Assembly (NCBI RefSeq): GCF_031844705.1
Contig: NZ_CP134609.1
Location: forward strand, 1,178,001 to 1,242,000
Origin: Streptomyces sp. ITFR-16
Lineage (GTDB): Bacteria; Actinomycetota; Actinomycetes; Streptomycetales; Streptomycetaceae
Length of the DNA stretch: 64,000 nt
Reading direction: 5' to 3'
The notes beneath the pieces are model-generated. The model made no database searches. It saw only the letters and a program-made list of their open reading frames with translations, and was not told where the DNA came from. Positions 9,256 to 17,841 of this stretch are shown in pieces. Numbering within the stretch: the stretch's first letter is position 1; every line of letters begins with the position of its first letter. The position numbers were made by a program, and so were the translations under genes.

Positions 9256-9927
9256 TCACACACCCGTCGAGTCCCCCGGTGCCATCCGGCCGTGGTCGGC
9301 GCCGCCGAGTGCGCCGATCTGCCGGTCGTAGACCGGCCGGGCGAGGTCGGTCAGCAGCGCGTCGTGGATGTCGATGGCGCGGCGCGGCTTGACCTCGCGG
9401 ACGTAGTCGATGACCTCGGAGATCTTGTTCCAGGGGGCCATCACCGGGAGCATCAGCGTGTCGACGGGCCGGTCGGGCACGGTCAGGGCGTCGCCCGGGT
9501 GGAAGACCGAGCCGTCGACCAGGAAGCCGATGTTGGTGACGCGCGGGATGTCCGGGTGGATCACCGCGTGGAGTTCGCCGTGCACCTGGATGTCGAACCC
9601 GGCGGCCGAGAAGGTGTCCCCGTCGCCGACGGTGTGGACGCGCCCGGGAAAGGCTGCGGCGAGCTGGTCGGCCACGCTGCGCAGCGTCCAGATCTCGGCG
9701 GCCGGATCGGCCTCCAGACCGGCCCGCAGCCGCTCCTCGTCGAAGTGGTCCGGGTGCTCGTGGGTCACGAGGATCGCCTCGGCGCCGATCGCGGCGTCCC
9801 GCTCCGAGAAGCCGCCCGGGTCGATGACGAGCGCGCGCCCGTCCTTCTCCAGGCGGATGCAGGAGTGGGACCTCTTGGTCAGCGTGAGCGCGAGGGGCTC
9901 GGGGTTCGCGGCGTTCATAGCTTCCAT
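9256..9927 (-). CDS. MBL-fold metal-dependent hydrolase
   Basis: A 223-residue single-domain metallo-beta-lactamase-fold protein. The metal-binding motif is THEHPDH near residue 54, with a later metal-ligand segment FHPGDAL and a C-terminal RAIDIHDALL that supplies another histidine. It starts with LTLTKRSHSCIRLEKDG, typical of the UlaG-like/UPF0173 group. The substrate is unknown. It sits four bases after the stop of the PcaL-type gene on the same strand, so the two may be co-transcribed. The start could also be the ATG three codons downstream. Confidence 0.75.
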   Translation of the reverse strand: MEAMNAANPEPLALTLTKRSHSCIRLEKDGRALVIDPGGFSERDAAIGAEAILVTHEHPDHFDEERLRAGLEADPAAEIWTLRSVADQLAAAFPGRVHTVGDGDTFSAAGFDIQVHGELHAVIHPDIPRVTNIGFLVDGSVFHPGDALTVPDRPVDTLMLPVMAPWNKISEVIDYVREVKPRRAIDIHDALLTDLARPVYDRQIGALGGADHGRMAPGDSTGV

Positions 9928-9931
9928 CCTG

Positions 9932-11209
9932 CTACGCGGGAGGCGTGGTTTCCGCCTGAATCACGGACTGGGCGATCGTGAAGGCGGCGCTCGCGGCCGG
10001 AATCCCGCAGTACACGGCGGTCTGCAGCAGGACCTCCCTGATCTCGGCCGGGGTGAGCCCGTTGCGCAGGGCGGCCCGGGTGTGCGCGGCCAGGTCCTCC
10101 AGACGCCCGGAGGCGACCAGGGCGGTCAGCGCGATGGTGCTGCGGCTGCGCCGGTCCAGCCCCTCCCGGCTCCACACCTCGCCCCACGCGTACCGGGTGA
10201 CGAGCTCCTGGAAGTCGCCGGTGAAGTCGTCGGCGCCGGCCAGGACCCCGTCCACATGGGCGTCCCCGAGCACCTCGCGGCGGATCCTCATGCCCGCCCC
10301 GTACGGGTCGGTCCGTCCGCCGGCCGCCGCCTCGGGCTGCGGGGTGGCCGCGGCGATCTCCGCGACGGGCAGCACGGGGGCGGAGAGCCGGGGGCCGAAG
10401 GACGGCATGGGGATGGCCGCCTGGGTGTCCTGCCAGGCGGTGGAGAAGTGGGTGAGCAGCAGATCGGTGACGGCCCCGGGCTGCTCGACCGGGGCGAGGT
10501 GCGAGGCGCCCGGGACGAGGGCGAGCCGGGCGTCCGGTATGCCCGCGACCAGGGTGCGCGCGTCCCCTGGCCCGGTGACCCGGTCCTCGGCCCCGACCAG
10601 GACGAGTGTGGGGACCCCGATGCGCGCCAGTTCCGTACGGATGTCGAAGGCGGCCAGTGCCTCGCAGGCGGCGATGTAGCACCCGGGGTCGGTGGTACGC
10701 ACCATCTGGACGGCCCACTCGACGATGGCCGGCTGCGCGGCGGCGAACCCCGGGGTGAACCAGCGCTCCGGGGCCGTACGCGCCATGGGTTCGAGCCCGT
10801 TGGTACGGACGATCACCCCGCGCTGCCGGAACTCGTCCGCACTCCCGAACCGCGCCGACGAGGCGACCAGCGCCAGCGTGGCGACCCGCTGCGGATACCG
10901 CAGCGCGAGATCGGCCCCGATCGCCCCGCCGATGGAACACCCCGCGTACCCGAACCGCCGCACCCCGACCCCGTCGAGCGTGGCCAGCAGCCGGTCGGCG
11001 AGCTCCCCGACGGCGGACGCCGGACGGGCGGGCGCACCGCCGTGACCGGGCAGATCGTAGCGGAAGACTCTCCAGTGCTGGGTGAGCTCGGGTATCTGCC
11101 GGTCCCACATGTGCCAGGTGGTACCCAGTGAGGGACCGAGGATCAGGACCGGGGCGTCTTCTGGCCCGTCAAAGCGGTATTGCAGGGTGTTCGACGGTAT
11201 ATCACTCAC
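9932..11209 (-). CDS. pcaL: PcaL-type fusion: 3-oxoadipate enol-lactonase / 4-carboxymuconolactone decarboxylase
   Basis: A 425-residue fusion of two steps of the protocatechuate beta-ketoadipate pathway. The N-terminal alpha/beta-hydrolase (about residues 1-255) has the oxyanion strand LGPSLGTTWHMWDRQ, nucleophile elbow GCSIGG and catalytic histidine in GASHLAPVEQP. After a Pro/Ala linker, the C-terminal CMD domain (about 300-425) has the family block IALTALVASGRLEDLAAHTR and GLTPAEIREVLLQTAVYCG. The GTG at 11209 is chosen for its GAGAGGG ribosome site; an earlier in-frame ATG at 11233 lacks one. No other pca genes are present in the window, so the role could be in a related pathway. Confidence 0.82.
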   Translation of the reverse strand: MSDIPSNTLQYRFDGPEDAPVLILGPSLGTTWHMWDRQIPELTQHWRVFRYDLPGHGGAPARPASAVGELADRLLATLDGVGVRRFGYAGCSIGGAIGADLALRYPQRVATLALVASSARFGSADEFRQRGVIVRTNGLEPMARTAPERWFTPGFAAAQPAIVEWAVQMVRTTDPGCYIAACEALAAFDIRTELARIGVPTLVLVGAEDRVTGPGDARTLVAGIPDARLALVPGASHLAPVEQPGAVTDLLLTHFSTAWQDTQAAIPMPSFGPRLSAPVLPVAEIAAATPQPEAAAGGRTDPYGAGMRIRREVLGDAHVDGVLAGADDFTGDFQELVTRYAWGEVWSREGLDRRSRSTIALTALVASGRLEDLAAHTRAALRNGLTPAEIREVLLQTAVYCGIPAASAAFTIAQSVIQAETTPPA

Positions 11210-11290
11210 GCCCCGCACCCTCTCACGTCTCACGAAATGTCACGCAGCCGGGGGAAGACGGCCAGCCCGATGCGTCCGCGGCTCGGCTCC

Positions 11291-11428
11291 TCAAGCATCC
11301 TCAAGGTGCACGGGTGCCCTGTAGGCAGCGTGTCCCGCCGGCCGCGCTCGCGCCTGGTCAGCGCGTCGAGGCGCCGCTTCCTTCATCAGCAGAGCTGCCG
11401 ACAGTTTCGAGTTTGCAGCAAATCGCAT
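11291..11428 (-). CDS. Small unidentified reading frame with good ribosome site
   Basis: A 45-codon frame starting MRFAANSKLSAALLMKEAAP with GGGAGG seven bases before the ATG. No family recognised. It may be a real microprotein or, more likely, the surviving start of a gene destroyed when the neighbouring insertion sequence region decayed. Nothing else is recognised between 11,210 and 11,466. Confidence 0.2.
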   Translation of the reverse strand: MRFAANSKLSAALLMKEAAPRRADQARARPAGHAAYRAPVHLEDA

Positions 11429-11466
11429 GGCGCCCTCCCAAAGGCCGGGACGACCAGGCTGGGGGC

Positions 11467-12362
11467 TTGGCCCCTGATCTTGGGCACACGAGACACTGGC
11501 TCCTGGGGATCTGAGGACGGACATCTCGTGGTCATGGACCACTACCCGCCGCAGTTCAAGGCGGACGCGGTTGCGCTGTACCAGTCGCGGCCGATCTGGG
11601 GATCAATTCCGAAACGCTTCGCAACTGGGTCCGGGACGCCCGTGCGAGCCGGCCTCGCGGCCGCCGGGCGGCCGCACCGGCCGAGCCGCCGATGCCGCTG
11701 GAGGCGGAAGACTCCACTCTTCGGCGGAAGGTGCGTGAGTTGGAGAAGGAACGCGAGATCCTGCGCAAGGCGGCGAAGTATTTCGCCGGGGAGACGCGCT
11801 GGTGAACCGCTTCCAGTTCGTCGCCTGCCACCACCGCCGCCGCTACGGCGTGAAGCGGCCGTGCGCCATCCTCGGTATCGCCCGCTCCAGCTTGCTACTG
11901 GCGACCGACAGTCAATGACCGGGCGGCCCGGCAGGCCGCGGACGCCGCGCTCGCTGCCCGGATACGGGTCGTGCACCACGAATCGCACGGCACCTACGGT
12001 GTCCCGAGGATCACCGCCGAGCTCCGCGAAGCCGGCGAACGGATCAACCACAAGCGGATCGCGCGGGTGATGCGGAGCACCGGCCCGCAGGGGTCCGGCT
12101 ACGGCGCGGGCACCGCACCACGGTGGCGGATCCGGCCTCGGTGAAGGCCCCGGACCTGATCGGCCGGGACTTCACCACCGCCGAGACGAACACCAAGTAC
12201 GTCGGTGACATCACCTGTCTCCCGCTGGACGGCGGGACGTTCCTCTATCCGGCCATCGTCATCGACCTCGCCTCACTCCGTCTGACCGGCTGAGCGATCG
12301 CGGACCACATGCGCACCGAACTGGTCGTCGACGCCCTGGCCGCTGTGATCCGCACCGGCTGA
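11467..12362 (+). mobile_element. Degenerate, truncated IS3-family element (same type as the intact copy at 60,674)
   Basis: The left end TTGGCCCCTGATCTTGGGCA matches the intact copy's left inverted repeat with three changes, and both reading frames are recognisable. The OrfA part lost 28 bases between two GTCGCGGCCG repeats (one repeat copy plus spacer), causing a frameshift near 11,590. The OrfB part begins with GTG AAC CGC near 11,801, has a further frameshift near 11,900, and a TGG-to-TGA change in the DDE domain (near 12,292). Homology stops near 12,362 at the ATCCGCACC block, so the last third, including the catalytic Glu, and the right inverted repeat are missing. Non-functional. Confidence 0.85.
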
Positions 12363-12481
12363 TACGGCCAGAGCCTCGACCAGCTCCTCCCGCATGCCTC
12401 CCTCACCCCGAGCGAAACCATGCCTGACCAGATGAAATCAAGGGATCACGTTCGGTTGAGATGCGGCTCCTCAAGGCGCGT

Positions 12482-12778
12482 TCAGCTGATGCTGCGCAGT
12501 ACGGCGGTCTTGGGACGCTCCCGCAGGACCTGGATCGCCTCGTTCATGCCGGACTTGGCGGCATCCTCCATGTGTGCGTGGAAGGCGTCAGCGTTCTCCC
12601 AGACCTGGATGGCATAGAAGGCTGCGGGGTCATTGTCGTCTTCGTACTCGGTGGAGCTGACCAGGCCCGGCTTCTCGGAGGTCCGGATCGCGTGGAGCAG
12701 CGCGTCGCGCGCTTCCGTCTCCTGCCCGGCCTTGGCGTGGATCTCGATAAGGACTGTGATGGTGCTCTCGTTGCTCAC
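12482..12778 (-). CDS. Antibiotic-biosynthesis-monooxygenase (ABM/YgiN-like) protein
   Basis: A 98-residue ferredoxin-like-fold protein: TVLIEIHAKAGQETEARDAL, then PGLVSSTEYEDDNDPAAFYA and VWENADAFHAHME, the usual ABM pattern in which Trp and His residues line the cavity. Such proteins act on quinols or polyketide intermediates without a cofactor, or as heme or stress proteins. The GTG start at 12778 has AGGAG upstream. It is divergent from a TetR gene across a short AT-rich promoter, so it is probably the repressor's target. Confidence 0.78.
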   Translation of the reverse strand: MSNESTITVLIEIHAKAGQETEARDALLHAIRTSEKPGLVSSTEYEDDNDPAAFYAIQVWENADAFHAHMEDAAKSGMNEAIQVLRERPKTAVLRSIS

Positions 12779-12821
12779 GAGTGGGCGCTCCTGTGCTGTG
12801 TGGCCGCCCAGCATGGGAAAA

Positions 12822-12843
12822 TAAGATATGCTAGTGCTTCTTA
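12822..12843. promoter_or_regulatory. Candidate TetR operator in divergent promoter
   Basis: TAAGA-TATG-CTAG-TGCT-TCTTA is a 22-base imperfect palindrome with perfect outer arms and centre. It lies in the only AT-rich part of the spacer between the ABM gene and the TetR gene, where a repressor controlling both would bind. Confidence 0.4.
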
Positions 12844-12901
12844 ATTTGCGAGGATACAGCGGCGCCGCAAGGTGCACAAACGTAAACTGCAGGGAGAGGC
12901 A

Positions 12902-13510
12902 GTGCAGCGCAGGCGAGGCAAGGATCTGGAGAATGCGCTGCTGGAGGCGGCGTGGGCCGAGCTGGCGGAGCGGGGATACGCGGCGTTCACGCTGGAGGCG
13001 GTGGCGAAGCGGGCCGGTACGAGCACGCCGGTGATGTATCGCCGCTGGGCCAACAAGACGGTCATGGTCCAGGCGGCCATCGCTCACGCGAGTTCTCAGC
13101 GGGTCATCGACATCCCGGACACGGGGACACTCCGTGGCGACCTGATCGCGATCATGCAGGCGGCCAACGCATCGCGGACCGACCTCCTTGTGGCGACCGC
13201 GATCCTCCTCGACGGGTACTTCTCGGAGACGGGATCCAATCCGGATCAGCTCCGCGAACAGATACTGGCAGGCCGGCGCTCGGCTGCGGAGACGATTGTC
13301 CAGCGAGCCGTCCAGAGGGAGGAGGTGGACGCATCCCTGCTGGAGCCGCGCCTTATCTCGCTAGCCTTCGACCTCTTCCGCCACGAGGTCCTCATGACAC
13401 TGAAGCCCGTCTCCAACGAAGCCATCGAACGGATTGTCGACGGCATTGCACTGCCCCTTCTGACGCGGCAAGCGCCGCCCGAGGCCCGCGGCGGTCCGTC
13501 GGCGTCATGA
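12902..13510 (+). CDS. TetR-family transcriptional regulator
   Basis: A 202-residue repressor. Residues about 8-55 form the TetR helix-turn-helix: ALLEAAWAELAERGYAAFTL, EAVAKRAGTSTPVMYRRWAN. The GTG at 12902 is preferred because GGGAGAGG lies just upstream; an in-frame GTG at 12872 would add ten basic residues. The C-terminal ligand domain resembles TetR_C_16/AcrR-like members. Divergent from the ABM monooxygenase it probably controls. Confidence 0.85.
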   Translation: MQRRRGKDLENALLEAAWAELAERGYAAFTLEAVAKRAGTSTPVMYRRWANKTVMVQAAIAHASSQRVIDIPDTGTLRGDLIAIMQAANASRTDLLVATAILLDGYFSETGSNPDQLREQILAGRRSAAETIVQRAVQREEVDASLLEPRLISLAFDLFRHEVLMTLKPVSNEAIERIVDGIALPLLTRQAPPEARGGPSAS

Positions 13511-13736
13511 GGTATCCGCAGCGTGGCGGTCCGGCAGCCGGGCTGCGGGCGTTTCGTGAGCGCATCCGGCTGGAGGCGGCCGGCCCCTGGTCCCGCTTGA
13601 TGCTTCGTGTCACCAACCTAGTGATCAATACACCTGTGCTGGCCGTAAGCCTCGTGTACGCCGGGACAGAGCACGATGATTCCTGCCGCCACCGATATCC
13701 AGACCACCACTGCCACCTTCATGACGCGGGGTGAGG

Positions 13737-14699
13737 TCAGCCCCGCCAGCGCATGCCGTGCTGATGCCGCAGACGGTGAATCTCCCACCACACCAGTACC
13801 GTCACCGATGCCGGGCCGCCGAAGGCCGCCAGCGGCTCCAGGACCGGCGGCAGACCGCCTGCTGTCGCCCGGCTGACGAGGGCGAACACCCAGACCGCGG
13901 CGCACGTCGTCAGTGCGGGGAGCGCCGGATGGGCGGCGGAGAGGCTGCATCCGTTGCGGACCGCCGGTCCGGAGGCGAAGCACACGAAGTAGACGATCCA
14001 CCAGAACGGCGCCCAGAGGGCCAGTACGGGCACGTACATGAGGAACATGGTCACCTCGGTGACGGTGTGCGGCAGCAGGGCACCCATGATCATGAGCGTC
14101 GCCACGAACAGCACCGGTACGAGCACCCAGGCACCGATGTACCCCAGGATGGACAGGCTGGCGCCTCTGAACTGCGCCCGCATGAGCAGTCGCCTCTCCG
14201 GGCGGGCCGCCCAGTACAGCACCGCCGCCACCAGCACCGCACTCGCGAGCGCCAACCAGGGTGCCAGGTAGAGCCGTTGCACGAACTGATCCCAGGCGTC
14301 CGACACCCCGCCGTAGACAGCCAGCAGCCCGCCCGACATGGCGAGGGCCGCCCACGCCCGACCTCGTTGCACCTTCAGTACCGTGCGGTCCTCGATGCGT
14401 CCCTCGGGGCGCGGAGGAAAAGCGCGGCGGGCGTTCCGGGCAACCACGTAGGAGGTCACCAGCACCACCGTCAGCCACCACATGCACGGGACCATCAGCA
14501 CCCATACGACGGGCCGCACGCTCCCGGGTTCCCGGCCGCCCACCAGCTCACGCAATGGCGGCCATTCGTCCTCACGCAGCCGACGGTACAACGGCATGTA
14601 CGGCCGCGGTGTGTTGCCTGGACCTCGTGGGGGGTGGGGAGGGCAGGGCGGGTACGGAGGAGGGGAAGGCGGTCGCGGACTTCGTAAGTCAGGGGCCAT
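13737..14699 (-). CDS. Pro-rich multi-spanning membrane protein, function unknown
   Basis: A 320-residue protein with a Pro/Arg-rich cytoplasmic head (about residues 1-60) and six or seven membrane helices, for example VVWVLMVPCMWWLTVVLVTS, AWLALASAVLVAA-type, LGYIGAWVLVPVLFVATLMI, MYVPVLALWAPFWWIVYFVC. The C-terminal tail WWEIHRLRHQHGMRWRG is cytoplasmic and basic. I do not recognise a family. The ATG at 14699 has AGGGA upstream; the frame continues further but that part matches a broken acetyltransferase and is treated separately. No clear partner genes. Confidence 0.55.
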   Translation of the reverse strand: MAPDLRSPRPPSPPPYPPCPPHPPRGPGNTPRPYMPLYRRLREDEWPPLRELVGGREPGSVRPVVWVLMVPCMWWLTVVLVTSYVVARNARRAFPPRPEGRIEDRTVLKVQRGRAWAALAMSGGLLAVYGGVSDAWDQFVQRLYLAPWLALASAVLVAAVLYWAARPERRLLMRAQFRGASLSILGYIGAWVLVPVLFVATLMIMGALLPHTVTEVTMFLMYVPVLALWAPFWWIVYFVCFASGPAVRNGCSLSAAHPALPALTTCAAVWVFALVSRATAGGLPPVLEPLAAFGGPASVTVLVWWEIHRLRHQHGMRWRG

Positions 14700-14774
14700 C
14701 TCAGTCCCTTTCACGGCGTGGGGGGAGTCCCTTTCATGGTGTGGGGCAAAAGACGCGGCCTGCCCGCCCGCGGT

Positions 14775-14981
14775 TCCGGCGCACCCCGCCATCAGCCGTA
14801 CCGCACGTGCGGCCAGTCCGCAGCCATGGTGGGCGGCGCCCACGGCGTAACCCAGCTCCATGCCCTCCGGGGCGCGTCGCAGCATCACCTCGCCGAGCGG
14901 GGTGACGCCGTCCGCGTTGATCGCGAACAGGATGGTCGAGCCCTCCTCCCGCAGCCGCCGGCCCCTGTCCGGGCGAGTCCG
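14775..14981 (-). pseudogene. GNAT acetyltransferase fragment
   Basis: A stretch reading ILFAINADGVTPLGEVMLR and then MELGYAVGAAHHGCGLAARAVR matches the core of RimJ/RimL-type acetyltransferases: strands beta2-4, then the acetyl-CoA loop, here degraded from R/QxxGxG/A to HHGCGLA. Both ends of the domain are missing and there is no start of its own, so it is a remnant. Confidence 0.6.
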
Positions 14982-15124
14982 GACGGCTGCCTGCAAGCAC
15001 TTCTTTGGGCTCGACCCCACGGGCTGAAAGTGGCTCCGCTGCGTAAGAAGTTGGTCTGGCTCCACTCGACGGGGCTGGACAGGATCTGTCAGACGAGCGC
15101 TGCAACTACTGGGGATGTTGGGGT

Positions 15125-15292
15125 TACTGGCGGGCTGCGGAGAGTCGTCCGTCGAAGGAGATGCCGAAGGTATTCAGGGCGGTCTTCCAGCGCATGGTCC
15201 AGCACGCCTTGGCCCTTACCCGTGGGGTCCAGGCTCATGATGGCCATGCAGACGCATTTCAGGGCGGCCTGCTCGTTGGGGAAGTGCCCGAG
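15125..15292 (-). pseudogene. IS256/Mutator-type transposase C-terminal fragment
   Basis: The minus strand reads LGHFPNEQAALKCVCMAIMS-LDPTGKG, then after a frameshift TMRWKTALNTFGISFDGRLS and a stop at 15125. That is the end of an IS256-family transposase. The catalytic region is gone. Confidence 0.7.
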
Positions 15293-15558
15293 CCTTGAAG
15301 CCCTGGTCTGCCAGGGCCTGCTTCACACCGTCGCTCCCGCCCGGCGATCCGGTCCAGCAGGGCGAGGCCGGCGGTGTCCTCGCGCGCGGAGGCCGCAAGC
15401 ACGAGGACGGCGACAACGAGCCCCAACACGTCCACGGCCAGTGGCCCATTCCTGCCCCGCATCCTCTTCGCGGCATCCCGGTTCATAGTCGTGGCCAGTA
15501 CGCCGACGGCCACATGGATGCTCCGCGCGCCCAGGAGCGCCGGGCTCGGGTCAGCCAA
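15293..15558 (-). pseudogene. IS5-type transposase fragment
   Basis: The minus strand carries ARSIHVAVGVLATTMNRDAA, RNGPLAVDVLGLVVAVLVLA and LALLDRIAG, then after a frameshift GVKQALADQGFKA. These are central DDE-domain blocks of IS5-group transposases. Both ends are missing, and it abuts the IS256 fragment directly. From 15,559 to 15,744 nothing else is recognised. Confidence 0.65.
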
Positions 15559-15744
15559 TCACTTCTGATTTCTCCCTCAGCTGCCAGCGCAGCAGATCGT
15601 GAATGTCCTGGTTCTTGCCCTCGTCGCGCCAGCGGGAGCAGCTCACGCCACGACCCAGCGGGCCGCGGTCTCCTGCCGAGCGGCGATACCAATGTCTCGG
15701 CATCTAGCGACGACAAGGCCGGTGAAACACCACATCCCGATCTC

Positions 15745-17604
15745 TTAGACAGTGATCCCGTATGTCCGGATTTTACGGTACAGACTTGAGCGGGACATGC
15801 CGAGGTGGGCGGCCGCGGCGACCCTGTTGCCGTCCTTGTCCTGGAGCGCCGCGATGATGGCGTCGCGCTCGGCGACCTCGATGCGGGTGAGGGACTTGCG
15901 GGAACGGGTGAGGCAGTAGTTCGGCAGGTCCTGGCTCTGGATCTCCCCCACCGGTCGGGCGCGCAGCGCGTGGGCCAGTGCCTCGCGGAGCTGCGAGATG
16001 TTGCGTGGCCAGGTGTACTGCGCGACGGTACGCAGGGCCCCGGGCGACAGCCGTACCCGTCGGCCCGGGGCGATCTCCTCCAGGACGCGGCTGACGACGA
16101 AGGAGAGGTCCTCGGTGCGACAACGGAGCGGGGGCACGGTCACGGCCACCTCGAAGTGGCCAAGGAGCGAGTGAAAGGGCAGGTCGGAGTCGAGACTGGA
16201 GTCCGAGACCGTGGCGGCGAAGGTGACGGGTGCGGTCGTGTCGCCGAGTGAGGCGAACAACGCGTCGATCCGCTCGACGCCCTCCGTACTCGCCTGGTCG
16301 ATGTTGCGGACGATGCACAGTGTCCGCTCCCGGGCCCTGCTCAGCAGTACGTCGAAGTCGCCCTCCACGCTGGCGTGCAATTGGGCGGCGTCGACGGAGA
16401 CATCGCGGCCGCCGGGGTGATCGGCGTGGAACAGTTCGGCCACCAGCGTGAACTTCCCGACACCCGTCTCGCCGAGGACAATGGTCGGCGCGTGCGCCGC
16501 GAGGGCCTCGCGCAGCTCCCCGACAGCACGCACCCAGGCCGGGGACGCACCGGAGGAGAGCGGCACGTGGGGGCGGCACAGGTCGCTGATGAGCCTCTCG
16601 CTCGCGGCGCTCACCGTGCCGGCCGGAGGCAGCAGACGCTCGTCGAACCCCGTCGTGCGTACGGGTGCCGGGTCGTTGCTGGCCTGTTCCGCCGGCACCT
16701 CGGCGATGACGACGAGGCCCGCCGTGCCGGGGCCGGAGACGATGCGTGTACCCCGGATGCGGACGCTGCGGCCCGACTGGAGCGTCATGATCTCGTCCAC
16801 CCGGTCGCGGCGGGTCATGAGGAAGACCGCGTGCTCCCGGACGGCCAGTTGCTCGATCGGGTCGAACATGGCCTGCGCGGCGGCGTTGGCCATGAACACC
16901 GTTTCCGCGATGGCGAAGACAGCACGCCGGGCCGAGCGCGCGTCGGTCCTCATATACGTGTCGAACAGCGCCTGTTGGGCCTGGTTGCGATCAAGGAGGA
17001 GATTGCGCCCGATGTCCTTGGCCGCGGACTTGACCAGCGTGTTCACGAGCGGGTTCCACGCGTCCACCAGGGTGGAGATGTCGAGAATGCCCTCGATGCG
17101 CCCAGTCAGAGGATCAATGACCGGCGCGCCGGTACACGCGAACGCCTGCAGTTCCTCGGTGAAGTGTTCCGGCCCGACGACGGACACAGCCCGCCCCGCC
17201 TCCAGCACCGTCCCGACACCGTTGGTCCCCTTCTTTCCCTCTGCGTAGTTGTAGCCCGGGGCGAAGTCGACCCGGTCCAGCAGCCGTCCGACGGCGGATG
17301 AGGCGTCCTGGCGCTGTACCAGGCGAGCCTGGCTGTCAGTGAGCGCGATGACGAGCGGCAGGTCCACGGTGTCATTGCCGAGTTGTTCGAGAACCGGCTC
17401 GGCGCAACGGACCAGCCGCGAGCGGGTGTCGATGTCGTCACTGAAGTCCGTGGGCGGGTGGGTGATGTCGACTCCCGCCCGCTGACTGCGCAGCCACGAC
17501 GCGGCGAGGACATCCGGAACACCCGCGGCCCCCCGCTGCCCGAACTCCAGGAAATCGGCCCGGGCGGCGGCCATGCGCAACTGCCTGCTGTCCCTGTACT
17601 GCAT
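15745..17604 (-). CDS. AcoR/AcxR-like GAF-AAA-Fis regulator lacking GAFTGA
   Basis: A 619-residue regulator of the acetoin/acetone-catabolism activator type. The N-terminal GAF domain (about residues 60-200) has FAPGYNYAEGKKGTNGVGTV and FTEELQAFACTGAPVIDPLT, both signature blocks of AcoR. A PAS-like middle region follows. The AAA+ domain (about 355-530) has Walker A GETGVGKFT, but the segment that should carry ESELFGxxxGAFTGA and the Walker B DE is shortened and reads LLSRARERTLCIVRNID. The C-terminal Fis helix-turn-helix is NRVAAAAHLGMSRSSLYRKI. Streptomyces has no sigma-54 (family knowledge), which fits loss of the sigma-54 contact loop. Divergent from the ketone carboxylase genes it probably controls. 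Confidence 0.82.
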   Translation of the reverse strand: MQYRDSRQLRMAAARADFLEFGQRGAAGVPDVLAASWLRSQRAGVDITHPPTDFSDDIDTRSRLVRCAEPVLEQLGNDTVDLPLVIALTDSQARLVQRQDASSAVGRLLDRVDFAPGYNYAEGKKGTNGVGTVLEAGRAVSVVGPEHFTEELQAFACTGAPVIDPLTGRIEGILDISTLVDAWNPLVNTLVKSAAKDIGRNLLLDRNQAQQALFDTYMRTDARSARRAVFAIAETVFMANAAAQAMFDPIEQLAVREHAVFLMTRRDRVDEIMTLQSGRSVRIRGTRIVSGPGTAGLVVIAEVPAEQASNDPAPVRTTGFDERLLPPAGTVSAASERLISDLCRPHVPLSSGASPAWVRAVGELREALAAHAPTIVLGETGVGKFTLVAELFHADHPGGRDVSVDAAQLHASVEGDFDVLLSRARERTLCIVRNIDQASTEGVERIDALFASLGDTTAPVTFAATVSDSSLDSDLPFHSLLGHFEVAVTVPPLRCRTEDLSFVVSRVLEEIAPGRRVRLSPGALRTVAQYTWPRNISQLREALAHALRARPVGEIQSQDLPNYCLTRSRKSLTRIEVAERDAIIAALQDKDGNRVAAAAHLGMSRSSLYRKIRTYGITV

Positions 17605-17699
17605 ACAGCCTCCTCGTCGCGGCCCCTGACGGGTGAGCCCTCACGCGCCGGTTTCGCTCATGATGCCCGGGGCCAGGGCCCGAACCAACGGGCGTGCGT

Positions 17700-17714
17700 G
17701 TCCCAACTTGGGAC
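17700..17714. promoter_or_regulatory. Palindrome GTCCCAA-C-TTGGGAC, candidate activator site
   Basis: A perfect 7-bp dyad in the 237-base spacer between the AcoR-like regulator and the carboxylase operon, about 130 bases before the first carboxylase start. Its form (TGTCCCAA..TTGGGACG) resembles sites bound by AcoR/MimR-type regulators. It is the only clear dyad I found in the spacer. Confidence 0.5.
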
Positions 17715-17841
17715 GCCCCCGGTCCGTGAGACACCGCCACGGTGGACTCACCGTCGAGGACGACGGGCCGTTCGGACATCTGGTGTTCAACTCCGGGAAA
17801 CGGCCGCGTCCCCGCGGACCCGTTGCACCCCAAGGAGTGGT

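Noticed and set aside
9915..11108. 397-codon minus-strand frame over pcaL
   Set aside because: Frame-shifted shadow of the PcaL-type fusion whose catalytic motifs are in the other frame.
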